A DNA stretch of 64,000 nt, taken from assembly GCF_004795105.1 (NCBI RefSeq), contig NZ_SSBL01000001.1:558001-622000 (forward strand). Direction: 5' to 3'. The translations under genes and the position numbers were made by a program. Under the pieces are notes generated by a model. It searched no databases. It saw nothing but the letters and a program-made list of their open reading frames with translations, and had not been told where the DNA came from. Of this stretch, positions 8,309 to 16,706 are shown one piece after another; the stretch's first letter is position 1, and each line of letters opens with the position of its first letter. This DNA is from Streptomyces sp. A0642 (GTDB lineage Bacteria; Actinomycetota; Actinomycetes; Streptomycetales; Streptomycetaceae).

Positions 8309-9142
8309 ATGAAGATCCTCGTCAGCGCCGACATGGAAGGCGCCACCGGCGTGACCTGGCCGGCCGATGTGCTGCCCGGCACGCCCCAGTGGGAGCGGTG
8401 CCGCTCCCTGTTCACCTCGGACGTCAACGCGGCCGCCCTCGGTTTCTACGACGGGGGCGCCGACGAGGTGCTCATCAACGAGGCCCACTGGACCATGCGC
8501 AACCTCCTGCTGGAGCGGCTCGACGACCGGGTCCAGATGCTCACCGGCAAGCACAAGTCGCTCAGCATGGTGGAGGGCATCCAGCACGGCGACGTCGATG
8601 CCGTCGCCTTCGTCGGCTACCACACGGGCGCCGGCACGGAGGGCGTGCTGGCCCACACCTACCTGGCCAACTCCCTCACCGGGGTGTGGCTGAACGGAAC
8701 CAGGGCCAGCGAAGGGCTGCTCAACGCCCACGTGGCCGCGGAGTACGGCGTGCCCGTCGTCCTCGTCACCGGCGACGACCTGACCTGTGTGGACGCGAAG
8801 GGCTACGCCCCCGACGCACGGACGGTCGCGGTCAAGGACTACGTGTCGCGCTACGCCGCGGTCTGCCGTACCCCCGCGCGTACCGCCGCCGACATCCGTG
8901 CGGCGGCCAAGGAGGCGGTCGCACTCGCCGGGCGGCACACACCGGTGGACGGCGGCCCCTTCACCGTGGAGCTGGAGTTCGACGCCGAACACCTGGCCGC
9001 GGCGGCCACCGTCGTACCCGGCGTGGCGCCCGCCGGCGAGAGGCGGGTCGCCTACACGAGCGCGACGATGTACGAAGGAATCCGCACGTTCAAGGCGGTG
9101 ACGACGATCGCGTCGTCCGCCGTGGAGGAACAGTATGGCTGA
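8309..9142 (+). CDS. dppA: M55-family D-aminopeptidase (DppA-like)
   Basis: A 277-residue zinc peptidase beginning MKILVSADMEGATGVTW, which holds the conserved Asp/Glu metal ligands (D8, E10) of Bacillus DppA. Further conserved histidines lie in NEAHWTM and in GYHTGA near residue 105. The family releases N-terminal D-amino acids such as D-Ala from peptides. The ATG at 8309 fits the family start; an in-frame start at 8240 would add 23 unconserved residues. It overlaps the M20 gene by 8 nt and is the first gene of a four-peptidase operon, which suggests processing of D-amino-acid or murein-derived peptides. Confidence 0.9.
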   Translation: MKILVSADMEGATGVTWPADVLPGTPQWERCRSLFTSDVNAAALGFYDGGADEVLINEAHWTMRNLLLERLDDRVQMLTGKHKSLSMVEGIQHGDVDAVAFVGYHTGAGTEGVLAHTYLANSLTGVWLNGTRASEGLLNAHVAAEYGVPVVLVTGDDLTCVDAKGYAPDARTVAVKDYVSRYAAVCRTPARTAADIRAAAKEAVALAGRHTPVDGGPFTVELEFDAEHLAAAATVVPGVAPAGERRVAYTSATMYEGIRTFKAVTTIASSAVEEQYG

Positions 9143-10478
9143 GGCGAGCACACCCCAGGACGGCGTCGACGCGCTCGCGCTCGGCGAATCGGTGACGTTC
9201 ACCTCCGAACTGATCCGGATCGACACCACCAACCGGGGCGGCGGCGACTGCCGCGAACGCCCGGCCGCCGAGTACGTCGCCGAGCGGCTCGCCGCCGCCG
9301 GACTCGAACCGGCGATGCTGGAGCGCACGCCCGGCCGCACCAACGTGGTCGCCCGCATCGCGGGCACCGACCCGTCCGCGGACGCCCTCCTGGTCCACGG
9401 CCACCTGGACGTCGTGCCCGCCGAGGCCGGCGACTGGAGCGTGCACCCCTTCTCCGGCGAGGTGCGCGACGGAGTCGTCTGGGGCCGCGGCGCCATCGAC
9501 ATGAAGAACATGGACGCGATGGTCCTCGCCGTCGTCCGCTACTGGGCCAGGGCCGGCATCCGCCCCCGCCGCGACATCGTGATCGCGTACACCGCCGACG
9601 AGGAGGCCAGCGCCGATGACGGCTCCGGCTTCCTCGCCGACCGGCACGCCGCACTGTTCGAAGGGTGTACCGAAGGCATCAGCGAGTCCGGCGCCTTCAC
9701 CTTCCACGCCGGGCCGAACATGCCGCTCTACCCGATCGCCGCGGGCGAACGCGGCACCGGATGGCTCAAGCTCACCGCCCACGGCAAGGCGGGGCACGGC
9801 TCCAAGGTCAACCACGCGAACGCGGTCAGCGCACTGGCCGCGGCCGTCGCCCGCATCGGCGACCACGAATGGCCGGTGCGCCTCACGCCCACGGTCCGCG
9901 CCGCCCTCACCGAGATCGCCGCGCTGCACGGCATCCACCCCGACCTCGACGCCCCCGGCTTCGACGTGGACGAACTCCTCGGCAAGATCGGGCCGGCCGC
10001 CGACCTCGTCGCGCCCACCGTCCGCAACAGCTCCAACCCGACGATGCTGGAGGCCGGTTACAAGGTCAACGTGATCCCGGGCCACGCCACCGCGTACATC
10101 GACGGCCGGATGGTCCCCGGCGGCGAGGACGAGTTCCACGCCACGATGGACCGGCTGACGGGACCCTCGGTCGACTGGGAGTTCCACCACCGTGAGGTGC
10201 CCCTCCAGGCGCCGGTCGACTCGCCCACGTTCGCCAAGCTCCGAGCGGCCGTCGAGCGGTTCGACCCCGACGGCCACGTCGTGCCGTACTCCATGTCCGG
10301 CGGCACCGACGCCAAGCAGTTCTCCCGGCTCGGCATCACCGGCTACGGCTTCTCGCCGCTCAAGCTGCCCGTCGGTTTCGACTACCAGGCCCTCTTCCAC
10401 GGTGTGGACGAGCGCGTGCCCGTCGAGGCGCTGCACTTCGGTGTCCGGGTCCTGGACCACTATCTGCGTACCGCCTGA
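9135..10478 (+). CDS. M20/M25/M40-family metallopeptidase/deacylase
   Basis: A 447-residue cytosolic di-zinc hydrolase. Visible ligands are His and Asp in HGHLDVVP (near 88), the bridging Asp in GRGAIDMKN, the catalytic Glu pair in TADEEAS and the C-terminal His in LFHGVDE. Relatives include ArgE/DapE/CPG2-type enzymes and dipeptidases with D-amino-acid activity. The exact substrate is not readable; the context of DppA upstream and S9 and S66 peptidases downstream favours a dipeptidase. The start overlaps dppA by 8 nt and is probably translationally coupled. Confidence 0.92.
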   Translation: MAEASTPQDGVDALALGESVTFTSELIRIDTTNRGGGDCRERPAAEYVAERLAAAGLEPAMLERTPGRTNVVARIAGTDPSADALLVHGHLDVVPAEAGDWSVHPFSGEVRDGVVWGRGAIDMKNMDAMVLAVVRYWARAGIRPRRDIVIAYTADEEASADDGSGFLADRHAALFEGCTEGISESGAFTFHAGPNMPLYPIAAGERGTGWLKLTAHGKAGHGSKVNHANAVSALAAAVARIGDHEWPVRLTPTVRAALTEIAALHGIHPDLDAPGFDVDELLGKIGPAADLVAPTVRNSSNPTMLEAGYKVNVIPGHATAYIDGRMVPGGEDEFHATMDRLTGPSVDWEFHHREVPLQAPVDSPTFAKLRAAVERFDPDGHVVPYSMSGGTDAKQFSRLGITGYGFSPLKLPVGFDYQALFHGVDERVPVEALHFGVRVLDHYLRTA

Positions 10479-10498
10479 ACCACTCGGGGGAAACGATC

Positions 10499-12487
10499 AT
10501 GAAAACCGCAGCGGCCTACGGAAGCTGGCCGTCTCCGATCGACGCCGCGCTCGCCGCCTCCCGCGACGGCCGCCCCGAGTACGTGGGGGCGGTCGGGGAC
10601 GAGCTCTGGTGGACGGAGCCGCGCCCGGCCCAGGCCGGCCGGCGCGCCCTGGTCCGCAGGTCGCCGGACGGCGCCACCGCGGAGCTGCCCGCGCCGTGGA
10701 ACGTGCGCAGCCGCGTCATCGAGTACGGCGGAAGGCCCTGGGCCGGCACCGAACGCGCCGAGGGCGGACCGCTCATCGTCTTCGTCCACTTCGACGACCA
10801 GCGGCTGTACGCCTACGCCCCCGACGAGCCGGGCGCACCATGGCCCCTGACCCCCGTCTCCACGATCGGCGGCGGGCTGCGCTGGGCCGACCCACGGCTG
10901 CATCCCGAGCGGGGCGCGGCGGGCGAAGTGTGGTGCGTCCTGGAGGAGTTCACCGGCGATGCCCCCACCGAACTGCGCCGGGTGATCGCCGCCGTCCCGC
11001 TGGACGGCTCGGCGGCCGACGACCGGTCGGCGGTACGCGAACTCTCCGACGGCCGGCACCGGTTCGTCACCGGCCCCGAGGTCTCGCCCGACGGGCGGCA
11101 GGCGGCCTGGATCGCCTGGGACCATCCGCGGATGCCGTGGGACGGCACCGAGGTGATCCTCGCCGACATCGGCGAGGACGGCACGTTCCGCGACGCCCGC
11201 ACCTTCGCGGGCGGCCCGGACGAATCCGTGCCGCAGGTCCGGTGGAGCGCCGACGGCCAGCTGCTGTTCGCCGGCGACCGCAGCGGGTGGTGGAACCTGT
11301 ACCGCGGCGTTCCGGACGGCAGCGCCGTCGATGAACTCTGCCCCCGCGAGGAGGAGTTCGCGGGACCTTTGTGGAAGATCGGGCTCAACTGGTTCTGTCC
11401 GCTGGACAACGGCCTCATCGCGGCCCTCCACGGCGTCGGATCCACCACACTCGGCATCCTCGACCCGGAGACGGGCGACCTCGTCGACATCGCCGGGGGC
11501 TGGACCGAATGGGCCGAGACCCTTGCCGTGCAGGGGAGCCGCGTCATCGGCATCGCGGCGAGCCCGCGCAGCGCGTACGAGATCGTGGAACTGGACACCG
11601 CGACCGGGCACACCCGGATCATCGGCGCACCGCACGAGGACGCGGTCGACCCGGCGTACTACCCCGAGCCGTCCGTCCGCACCTTCACCGGCCCCGGCGG
11701 CCGCGAGATCCACGCCCAGGTCTACCCGCCGCACAGCCCCGACCGCACCGGCCCGGCCGGCGAACTGCCGCCGTACGTGGTGTGGGCCCACGGCGGCCCC
11801 ACCGGCCACGCCGCACTCGTACTCGACCTGGAGATCGCGTACTTCACCTCGCGCGGCATCGGCGTCGCCGAGGTGAACTACGGCGGCTCCACCGGCTACG
11901 GCCGGGCCTACCGCAACCGCCTGCGCGAACAGTGGGGCGTCGTCGACGTGGAGGACTGCGCCGCCGTCGCCGGTGCGCTCGCCGCCGAGGGAACCGCCGA
12001 TCCCCGCCGGCTCGCCGTCCGCGGCGGCAGCGCCGGGGGGTGGACCGCCGCCGCCTCGCTGACCGGGACCGACGTCTACGCCTGCGGCACGATCATCTAC
12101 CCCATCCTGGATCTGACCGGCTGGGGCACCGACGAGACCCACGACTTCGAATCGCAGTACCTGGAGTCCCTGGTCGGCCCGCTCGCCGAGGTCCCCGACC
12201 GCTACCGCGACCGATCACCGGTCAGCCGCACCGCCGGGCTCACGACCCCCTTCCTGATCCTCCAGGGGGAGGACGACCCGATCTGCCCGCCCGTGCAGTG
12301 CGAACGGTTCCTGGAGGCGGTCCGGGGGCGCGGCATCCCGCACGCCTATCTCACCTACCCGGGCGAAGGACACGGATTCCGGCGCGCCGAGACCATGATC
12401 AGCGCGCTGGAGGCCGAACTCTCTCTGTACGCGCAGACCTTCGGGATCGACCGGAGCGACGTGCCGCGGCTGGAGCTGGGGACGTGA
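10499..12487 (+). CDS. S9-family (prolyl oligopeptidase-like) peptidase
   Basis: A 662-residue protein with an N-terminal beta-propeller-like part (about 1-390) and a C-terminal alpha/beta-hydrolase domain. The triad is readable: Ser near 511 in RGGSAGGW, Asp near 591 in GEDDPICPP and His near 624 in GEGHGFR. The oxyanion region HGGPTGHA is also present. There is no signal peptide, so it probably acts in the cytosol on imported oligopeptides. It is the third gene of the peptidase operon, 20 nt after the M20 gene, and its stop overlaps the start of the S66 gene (GTGA). Confidence 0.93.
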   Translation: MKTAAAYGSWPSPIDAALAASRDGRPEYVGAVGDELWWTEPRPAQAGRRALVRRSPDGATAELPAPWNVRSRVIEYGGRPWAGTERAEGGPLIVFVHFDDQRLYAYAPDEPGAPWPLTPVSTIGGGLRWADPRLHPERGAAGEVWCVLEEFTGDAPTELRRVIAAVPLDGSAADDRSAVRELSDGRHRFVTGPEVSPDGRQAAWIAWDHPRMPWDGTEVILADIGEDGTFRDARTFAGGPDESVPQVRWSADGQLLFAGDRSGWWNLYRGVPDGSAVDELCPREEEFAGPLWKIGLNWFCPLDNGLIAALHGVGSTTLGILDPETGDLVDIAGGWTEWAETLAVQGSRVIGIAASPRSAYEIVELDTATGHTRIIGAPHEDAVDPAYYPEPSVRTFTGPGGREIHAQVYPPHSPDRTGPAGELPPYVVWAHGGPTGHAALVLDLEIAYFTSRGIGVAEVNYGGSTGYGRAYRNRLREQWGVVDVEDCAAVAGALAAEGTADPRRLAVRGGSAGGWTAAASLTGTDVYACGTIIYPILDLTGWGTDETHDFESQYLESLVGPLAEVPDRYRDRSPVSRTAGLTTPFLILQGEDDPICPPVQCERFLEAVRGRGIPHAYLTYPGEGHGFRRAETMISALEAELSLYAQTFGIDRSDVPRLELGT

Positions 12488-13443
12488 CCCTCGCGCCCCC
12501 GGCCCTCGCCCCTCTGACCAGGCCCGCCCGGCTGCGCGCGGGCGCCAGGGTCGCCGTCGTCTCCCCGAGCGGACCGGTGCCCGCCGACCGGCTGGAGCCG
12601 GGCCTCGACCTGCTGCGCGGCTGGGGGCTCGACCCGGTCGTGATGCCGCACGTGCTGGACGTGCACCGGGAGTTGGAGTACCTCGGCGGCAGCGACGAGG
12701 CGCGGGCCCGGGACCTCCAGGACGCCTGGTGCGATCCGTCCGTCGACGCGGTGATCTGCGCCCGCGGGGGATACGGGGCGCACCGCATGGTCGATCTGGT
12801 GGACTGGGCGGCGATGCGGGCCGCCGGGCCCAAGGTGTTCGTCGGCTACAGCGACATCACCGTCCTCCACGAGGCGTTCGCCCTGCGGACGGGGCTCGTC
12901 ACCCTGCACGGCCCCATGGTGGGGACGGAGGTCTTCCTGAAGGACCCGCCGACCCAGGAGTCACTGCGGGCCACCCTGTTCGAGCCGGAGACGGTGATGA
13001 CGCTGGGGCTCGACGACGCGAGAGCGCTGGTGCCGGGCCGGGCCCGGGGCATCACGTACGGCGGCTGTGTGAGCCTGCTCGCCGCCGACCTCGCCACCCC
13101 GCACGCCCGCACCTCGGCCCGGGGCGGTCTGCTGGTCATCGAGGACACCACCGAGGATCCGTACGGCATCGACCGTATCCTCACCCAGCTGCTGCGGGCC
13201 GGGGCGCTCGACGGCATAGCCGGGGTGGCCTGCGGTTCGTGGGTGGGCTGCGGGCCGTACGAGCGCGTCCGGGCGGTGCTCGCCGACCGGCTCGGCCCCC
13301 TGGGCGTGCCCGTCGTCGAGGAGCTCGGCTTCGGCCACGGCCCCACCGCGCTGACGATTCCCCTCGGGGTGCCGGCCGTGCTGGACGCTCCGGCGGACGG
13401 CGGCCCGGCGACGCTCACGGTCGAGGTCCCGGCACTGGTCTGA
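12484..13443 (+). CDS. S66-family LD-carboxypeptidase (LdcA/MccF-like)
   Basis: A 319-residue serine peptidase. The Ser-Glu-His triad is visible: nucleophile near 123 in VGYSDITVL, Glu near 220 in VIEDTTEDPY and His near 285 in ELGFGHGP. The family removes the terminal D-Ala of murein tetrapeptides (LdcA) or cleaves microcin-C-type acyl-sulfamoyl adenylates (MccF). The GTG at 12484 overlaps the upstream stop in a GTGA, which decides the start and implies coupling. The open frame far upstream is a shadow of the S9 gene. It ends the operon before a 13-bp hairpin. Confidence 0.92.
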   Translation: MTLAPPALAPLTRPARLRAGARVAVVSPSGPVPADRLEPGLDLLRGWGLDPVVMPHVLDVHRELEYLGGSDEARARDLQDAWCDPSVDAVICARGGYGAHRMVDLVDWAAMRAAGPKVFVGYSDITVLHEAFALRTGLVTLHGPMVGTEVFLKDPPTQESLRATLFEPETVMTLGLDDARALVPGRARGITYGGCVSLLAADLATPHARTSARGGLLVIEDTTEDPYGIDRILTQLLRAGALDGIAGVACGSWVGCGPYERVRAVLADRLGPLGVPVVEELGFGHGPTALTIPLGVPAVLDAPADGGPATLTVEVPALV

Positions 13444-13543
13444 GCGAACCGAACCCGGCCCCGCCCCCCCGGATCCGCACGCGCACCCCGTCCCGGATGC
13501 GTACGCGTGCCGGAACCCGGATCTGCACGCGCACGGAACCCGA

Positions 13544-13582
13544 CCCGCGACGGCCCAGGTGTGATGCCCGGGCCGTCGCGGG
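13544..13582 (+). terminator. Terminator hairpin of the peptidase operon
   Basis: Perfect 13-bp stem (13544-13556 with 13570-13582) and a 13-nt loop, about 100 nt after the S66 stop. The gap before it carries short GC-rich direct repeats built on CACGCGCAC/TACGCGTGC. Confidence 0.7.
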
Positions 13583-13667
13583 TCTCCGGCGTGCACCGGG
13601 GCATGGTCCGGACGGGGCCGCGACGCCCGGAAGCTGAGCGGCCCTCAGGAAAACGCCGTCCTGGGCG

Positions 13668-13697
13668 TTGACACCGCTATGACCTGTGTCACAGCAT
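13668..13697 (+). promoter_or_regulatory. Candidate promoter of the secreted hydrolase gene
   Basis: A perfect TTGACA at 13668-13673 is followed after 18 nt by CAGCAT (13692-13697) as the best -10. The inverted repeat CTGTG-T-CACAG (13684-13694) lies in the spacer and resembles a CRP-type GTG/CAC site, though with shorter spacing than usual. A TetR-like palindrome follows 15 nt downstream. Confidence 0.45.
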
Positions 13698-13712
13698 GAG
13701 CGCGACCCAATA

Positions 13713-13728
13713 CTTACCGGTCGGTAAG
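13713..13728. promoter_or_regulatory. TetR-type operator palindrome
   Basis: CTTACCG-GT-CGGTAAG is a perfect 7-bp inverted repeat with a 2-nt centre, the form typical of TetR/AcrR-family operators. It sits just after the predicted transcription start and 23 nt before the start codon at 13752, a good place for repression. No tetR gene lies in this part of the window, so the regulator would act from elsewhere. Confidence 0.65.
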
Positions 13729-13751
13729 GTGTCCTCGGTGTGGAGGTCCTC

Positions 13752-15593
13752 GTGTCGCGTGCTGTCTCCGGTTCCCTCTTCCGGTCGCGGTCGAAGTCGT
13801 CGAAGTCGTCGAAGCCGCTGTCCCGCAAACCACTGGCCCTCGTCGCCGGGGCCGCGCTCGCCGCACCCCTCGTGCTCGCCGGCACCGCACAGGCGGGCAC
13901 GGCGGCCCTGTCCGCGTACACCGTCACCCCGCTGAAGTTCACCGTGTCCGCAGGCGGCCGCTCCTGCACCGTGGACGCCGACCTCTACCGGCCCGCCGGA
14001 GCCGACGCCCTGCACAGGGTGCCCGCCGTGCTCGCCACCAACGGCTTCGGCGGCAGCAAGTCGGACGGGTCGACCGACGGCATCGGCAAGGCGTTCGCCT
14101 CCCGCGGCTACGCCGGACTCGTCTACTCCGGCCTGGGCTTCGGCAAGTCCGGCTGCCTCATCACCCTCGACGACCCGGAGACGGACGGCAGGGCGGCGGC
14201 CGCCCTCGTGGACTTCCTCGGCGGGACACGCGCCGCCGACGACGGCACCAGGGCCGACTTCGTCACCCAGGACGGCCCTGGAGACCCCACGGTCGGCATG
14301 ATCGGCGGTTCCTACGGCGGTGCGATCCAGATGGCCACCGCGGCCGTGGACCCCCGCGTCGACGCGCTCGTCCCGCTCATCACCTGGAACGACCTCGGCT
14401 ACGCGCTCGCCCCGAACAACACCGGAGCGGCCCGCGGCGTCTCGTCCGACACCGCCGGCGTCTTCAAATGGCAGTGGACCAACGGCTTCTACCTGATGGG
14501 GGAGGGCCAGACGATCCTCAGTCCCAGCCTCGACCCGTCGCGCTTCGGCAGCCTCGACTGCCTCCACTTCGCCGCGCAGGCGTGCGACACCATCCGGCTG
14601 CTCAACTCCGGCCGCTACCCCGCGGGCCGGACCGCCGCCATGCTCGACTACGCGCGGAGCGTCTCGCCCGTCTCGTACCTGAAGCGCGTCAAGGCGCCTA
14701 CCCTGCTGATCCAGGGCCAGGCCGACAGCCTGTTCAACCTGAACGAGGCCACCGCCACGTACCGGACGCTCAAGGCGCAGGGCACCACGGCCAAGATGAT
14801 CTGGCAGGCATGGGGACACAGCGGCGGCCAGGCGCCGGGCGAACTCGACCTGGGCCAGGGCAATCTGGAGAGCAGCTACGTCGGCGGCCGCATCCTCGCC
14901 TGGTTCGACCGCTACCTCCGTCACACGTCCACGACGGACACCGGACCCGAGTTCGCCTATTACCGTGACTGGCAGAGCGGCTACGGAACCGCGGACGCCG
15001 TCCCCGGTCCGACCCGGACGATGTACCTCTCCGGTGACGGCAAGCTCGTCGACGACCGCGCCGGGGTCACGCGCGGCAGCCGCCAGTACGCCAACTGGCT
15101 GATCCCCACCAGTCACTCGGAGAGTTCGCTCGCCGGCCTCATCGGACTGCCCGACCCGAAGCCGTACGACACCAAGGGCACCTACCTCGGCTGGACGAGC
15201 GCCCCGCTCGCCTCGGCCGTCGATGTGGTCGGGGCCCCGAAGGCCACGCTGAAGGTCGTCTCCCCGCAGACGGAGCGTGTCCAGAACAGCGGTGACGCCG
15301 CCGACAAGCTCGTCCTGTTCGCCAAGATGTACGACGTGGCGCCGGACGGGAGCAGGACCCTGGTGAACCGGCTCGTCTCGCCGGTCCGGGTGCCGGACGT
15401 GACCCGCTCCTTCACCGTCCAGCTGCCCGGCATCGTGCACCGGTACGAGGCGGGGCACCGGCTGGAATTCGCGATCGCGGCCAGCGACGACGCGTACTTC
15501 GGCAACCGCGGCATCAAGCCCGTCACCGTCGTCAGCGCCCCCGGGGACACGGGAGTGCTGGAACTGCCGGTGGTCGGCGCGCCGGTGAAGTGA
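13752..15593 (+). CDS. Secreted CocE/NonD-type (S15-like) alpha/beta hydrolase
   Basis: A 613-residue exported hydrolase. The N-terminus has a Ser/Lys/Arg-rich n-region, a hydrophobic stretch (LALVAGAALAAPLVLAGTAQA) and an A-x-A-type cleavage site near residue 38. The catalytic serine is near 187 in GGSYGGAIQM, the Asp is in QGQADSLFNL and the His in WGHSGG. A C-terminal beta-sandwich typical of X-Pro dipeptidyl-peptidase/cocaine-esterase proteins follows. Likely activities are X-prolyl-dipeptidyl peptidase or esterase. The GTG at 13752 was chosen because GGAGG ends 5 nt before it; a GTG at 13740 is in frame. Probably TetR-regulated. Confidence 0.88.
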   Translation: MSRAVSGSLFRSRSKSSKSSKPLSRKPLALVAGAALAAPLVLAGTAQAGTAALSAYTVTPLKFTVSAGGRSCTVDADLYRPAGADALHRVPAVLATNGFGGSKSDGSTDGIGKAFASRGYAGLVYSGLGFGKSGCLITLDDPETDGRAAAALVDFLGGTRAADDGTRADFVTQDGPGDPTVGMIGGSYGGAIQMATAAVDPRVDALVPLITWNDLGYALAPNNTGAARGVSSDTAGVFKWQWTNGFYLMGEGQTILSPSLDPSRFGSLDCLHFAAQACDTIRLLNSGRYPAGRTAAMLDYARSVSPVSYLKRVKAPTLLIQGQADSLFNLNEATATYRTLKAQGTTAKMIWQAWGHSGGQAPGELDLGQGNLESSYVGGRILAWFDRYLRHTSTTDTGPEFAYYRDWQSGYGTADAVPGPTRTMYLSGDGKLVDDRAGVTRGSRQYANWLIPTSHSESSLAGLIGLPDPKPYDTKGTYLGWTSAPLASAVDVVGAPKATLKVVSPQTERVQNSGDAADKLVLFAKMYDVAPDGSRTLVNRLVSPVRVPDVTRSFTVQLPGIVHRYEAGHRLEFAIAASDDAYFGNRGIKPVTVVSAPGDTGVLELPVVGAPVK

Positions 15594-15605
15594 CGCGGCA
15601 GCGCC

Positions 15606-15638
15606 GGAGCGCGGCCGTCACCCGAACGGCCGCGCTCC
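15606..15638 (+). terminator. Hairpin terminator of the secreted hydrolase gene
   Basis: Perfect 13-bp stem (15606-15618 with 15626-15638) and a 7-nt loop, 12 nt after the stop codon. Confidence 0.8.
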
Positions 15639-15716
15639 ACCGCCCCGGGCGCCTGGAAGGAGTCATGGTGGTGCCCGGGGGCTGTGGCGTACCGCAACCA
15701 GGGAAGGGGCCGCTTC

Positions 15717-15959
15717 ATGAGCCCGAAGGACGTGTCGAGCGGCAGCAAGCACAGCGCGGGCGCGTTCTCGCCGGCCCGCATCCTGGTCCTCGTCATCGCG
15801 GTCCTGTCGATCGTGTTCATCGTGGAGAACACCAAAGAGGTCGAGGTCCGCCTCATCATTCCGCTGGTGACCATGCCGATGTACGTGTGGCTGATCGTGA
15901 TGTTCCTGGCCGGAATGGCCTGCGGGGCGTACGTCTTCCGCAGGCGCACCGCCAAGTAG
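15717..15959 (+). CDS. Small LapA-domain (DUF1049-like) membrane protein
   Basis: An 80-residue protein with two hydrophobic helices, about residues 19-37 (ILVLVIAVLSIVFIVENT) and 45-68, with the motif I-V-F-I-V-E-N-T-K-E-V-E-V-R between them. The NT-x-x-V-x-V-x-F/L pattern is the hallmark of the LapA (lipopolysaccharide assembly protein A) domain. Actinomycetes have no LPS, so only a small inner-membrane role can be inferred. The ATG at 15717 has GGAAGGGG about 7 nt upstream; an in-frame GTG at 15684 lacks this. An Arg/Lys-rich end follows the second helix. Confidence 0.8.
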   Translation: MSPKDVSSGSKHSAGAFSPARILVLVIAVLSIVFIVENTKEVEVRLIIPLVTMPMYVWLIVMFLAGMACGAYVFRRRTAK

Positions 15960-15991
15960 GGGCTGTCCCCCGGCCCCGCCCGCGCGACCCT

Positions 15992-15997
15992 TAGGCT
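15992..15997 (+). promoter_or_regulatory. Candidate -10 box TAGGCT of a leaderless GNAT transcript
   Basis: TAGGCT (TANNNT) lies 6 nt before the ATG at 16004 and no Shine-Dalgarno sequence intervenes, matching the leaderless pattern common in Streptomyces. Confidence 0.55.
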
Positions 15998-16003
15998 GGT
16001 CCG

Positions 16004-16561
16004 ATGTCCGACCGCACCTACCTCGCCGAGGGCCCGCGCACGGCGATCCGCCCGTTCACGTACACCGATGCGGACGAGTTCACCGCCCGCGCCCGGGAGA
16101 GCCGCGCGCTGCACCGTCCCTGGCTGTTCCCGCCCGCCGACCCCGACGCGTACGCCGCCTACGCGAGCGTGCTCATCGAGGACCCGGCGCGAGCGGGATT
16201 CCTGGTGTGCGAGAGGAACGGAGCGGCAGGGGGTGCCACCGACGGGGCGATCGCCGGATTCATCAACATCAACAACATCGTCATGGGCGGATTCCGCTGC
16301 GGCGCGCTCGGCTACGGTGCCTTCGCGCACGCGGCCGGGCGCGGCCTGATGAGCGAGGGGCTCGGTCTCGTCCTCGGGTACGCCTTCGGTCCCCTCGGCC
16401 TGCACCGGCTCGAAGCCAACATCCAGCCCGGGAACTCCGGCTCGATCGCCCTGGTGCGCGGGGCGGGATTCCGGCTGGAGGGCCTCTCGCCGGACTTCCT
16501 GTTCATCGACGGGGCCTGGCGCGACCACGAGCGGTGGGCCCTCACGGAGGAGATGCGCTGA
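16004..16561 (+). CDS. GNAT-family N-acetyltransferase (RimJ-like)
   Basis: A 185-residue acetyltransferase of the Acetyltransf_3 type. It has the N-terminal I-R-P-F-T-Y-T-D-A-D-E-F motif, a strand with N-I-N-N-I-V-M-G, the acetyl-CoA-binding helix after a Gly-rich GRGLMSEGLG loop, and the characteristic H-R-L-E-A-N-I-Q-P-G-N-x-x-S motif. RimJ-type members acetylate N-terminal amines of proteins or small amines; the substrate is unknown. It is convergent with the MerR gene. Confidence 0.9.
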   Translation: MSDRTYLAEGPRTAIRPFTYTDADEFTARARESRALHRPWLFPPADPDAYAAYASVLIEDPARAGFLVCERNGAAGGATDGAIAGFININNIVMGGFRCGALGYGAFAHAAGRGLMSEGLGLVLGYAFGPLGLHRLEANIQPGNSGSIALVRGAGFRLEGLSPDFLFIDGAWRDHERWALTEEMR

Positions 16562-16706
16562 GACCCGCGGGCCGTCACCCCGAGGGCGCGCCGGCGCCGG
16601 GGTGGCGTCGCGCCGGTGCGCAGCCGGCCGCCGGGGAGAGGAGCCGGGCCGCGGTGCGGCCGGCCACCGCGCGGATGCGCTCGGCCGCGGCGTCGCCGGC
16701 CGGTGC

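Noticed and set aside
11371..12483. Long N-terminal extension of the S66 carboxypeptidase frame
   Set aside because: It is an Arg-rich shadow of the S9 peptidase gene; the GTG at 12484 overlapping the S9 stop fits the family N-terminus.
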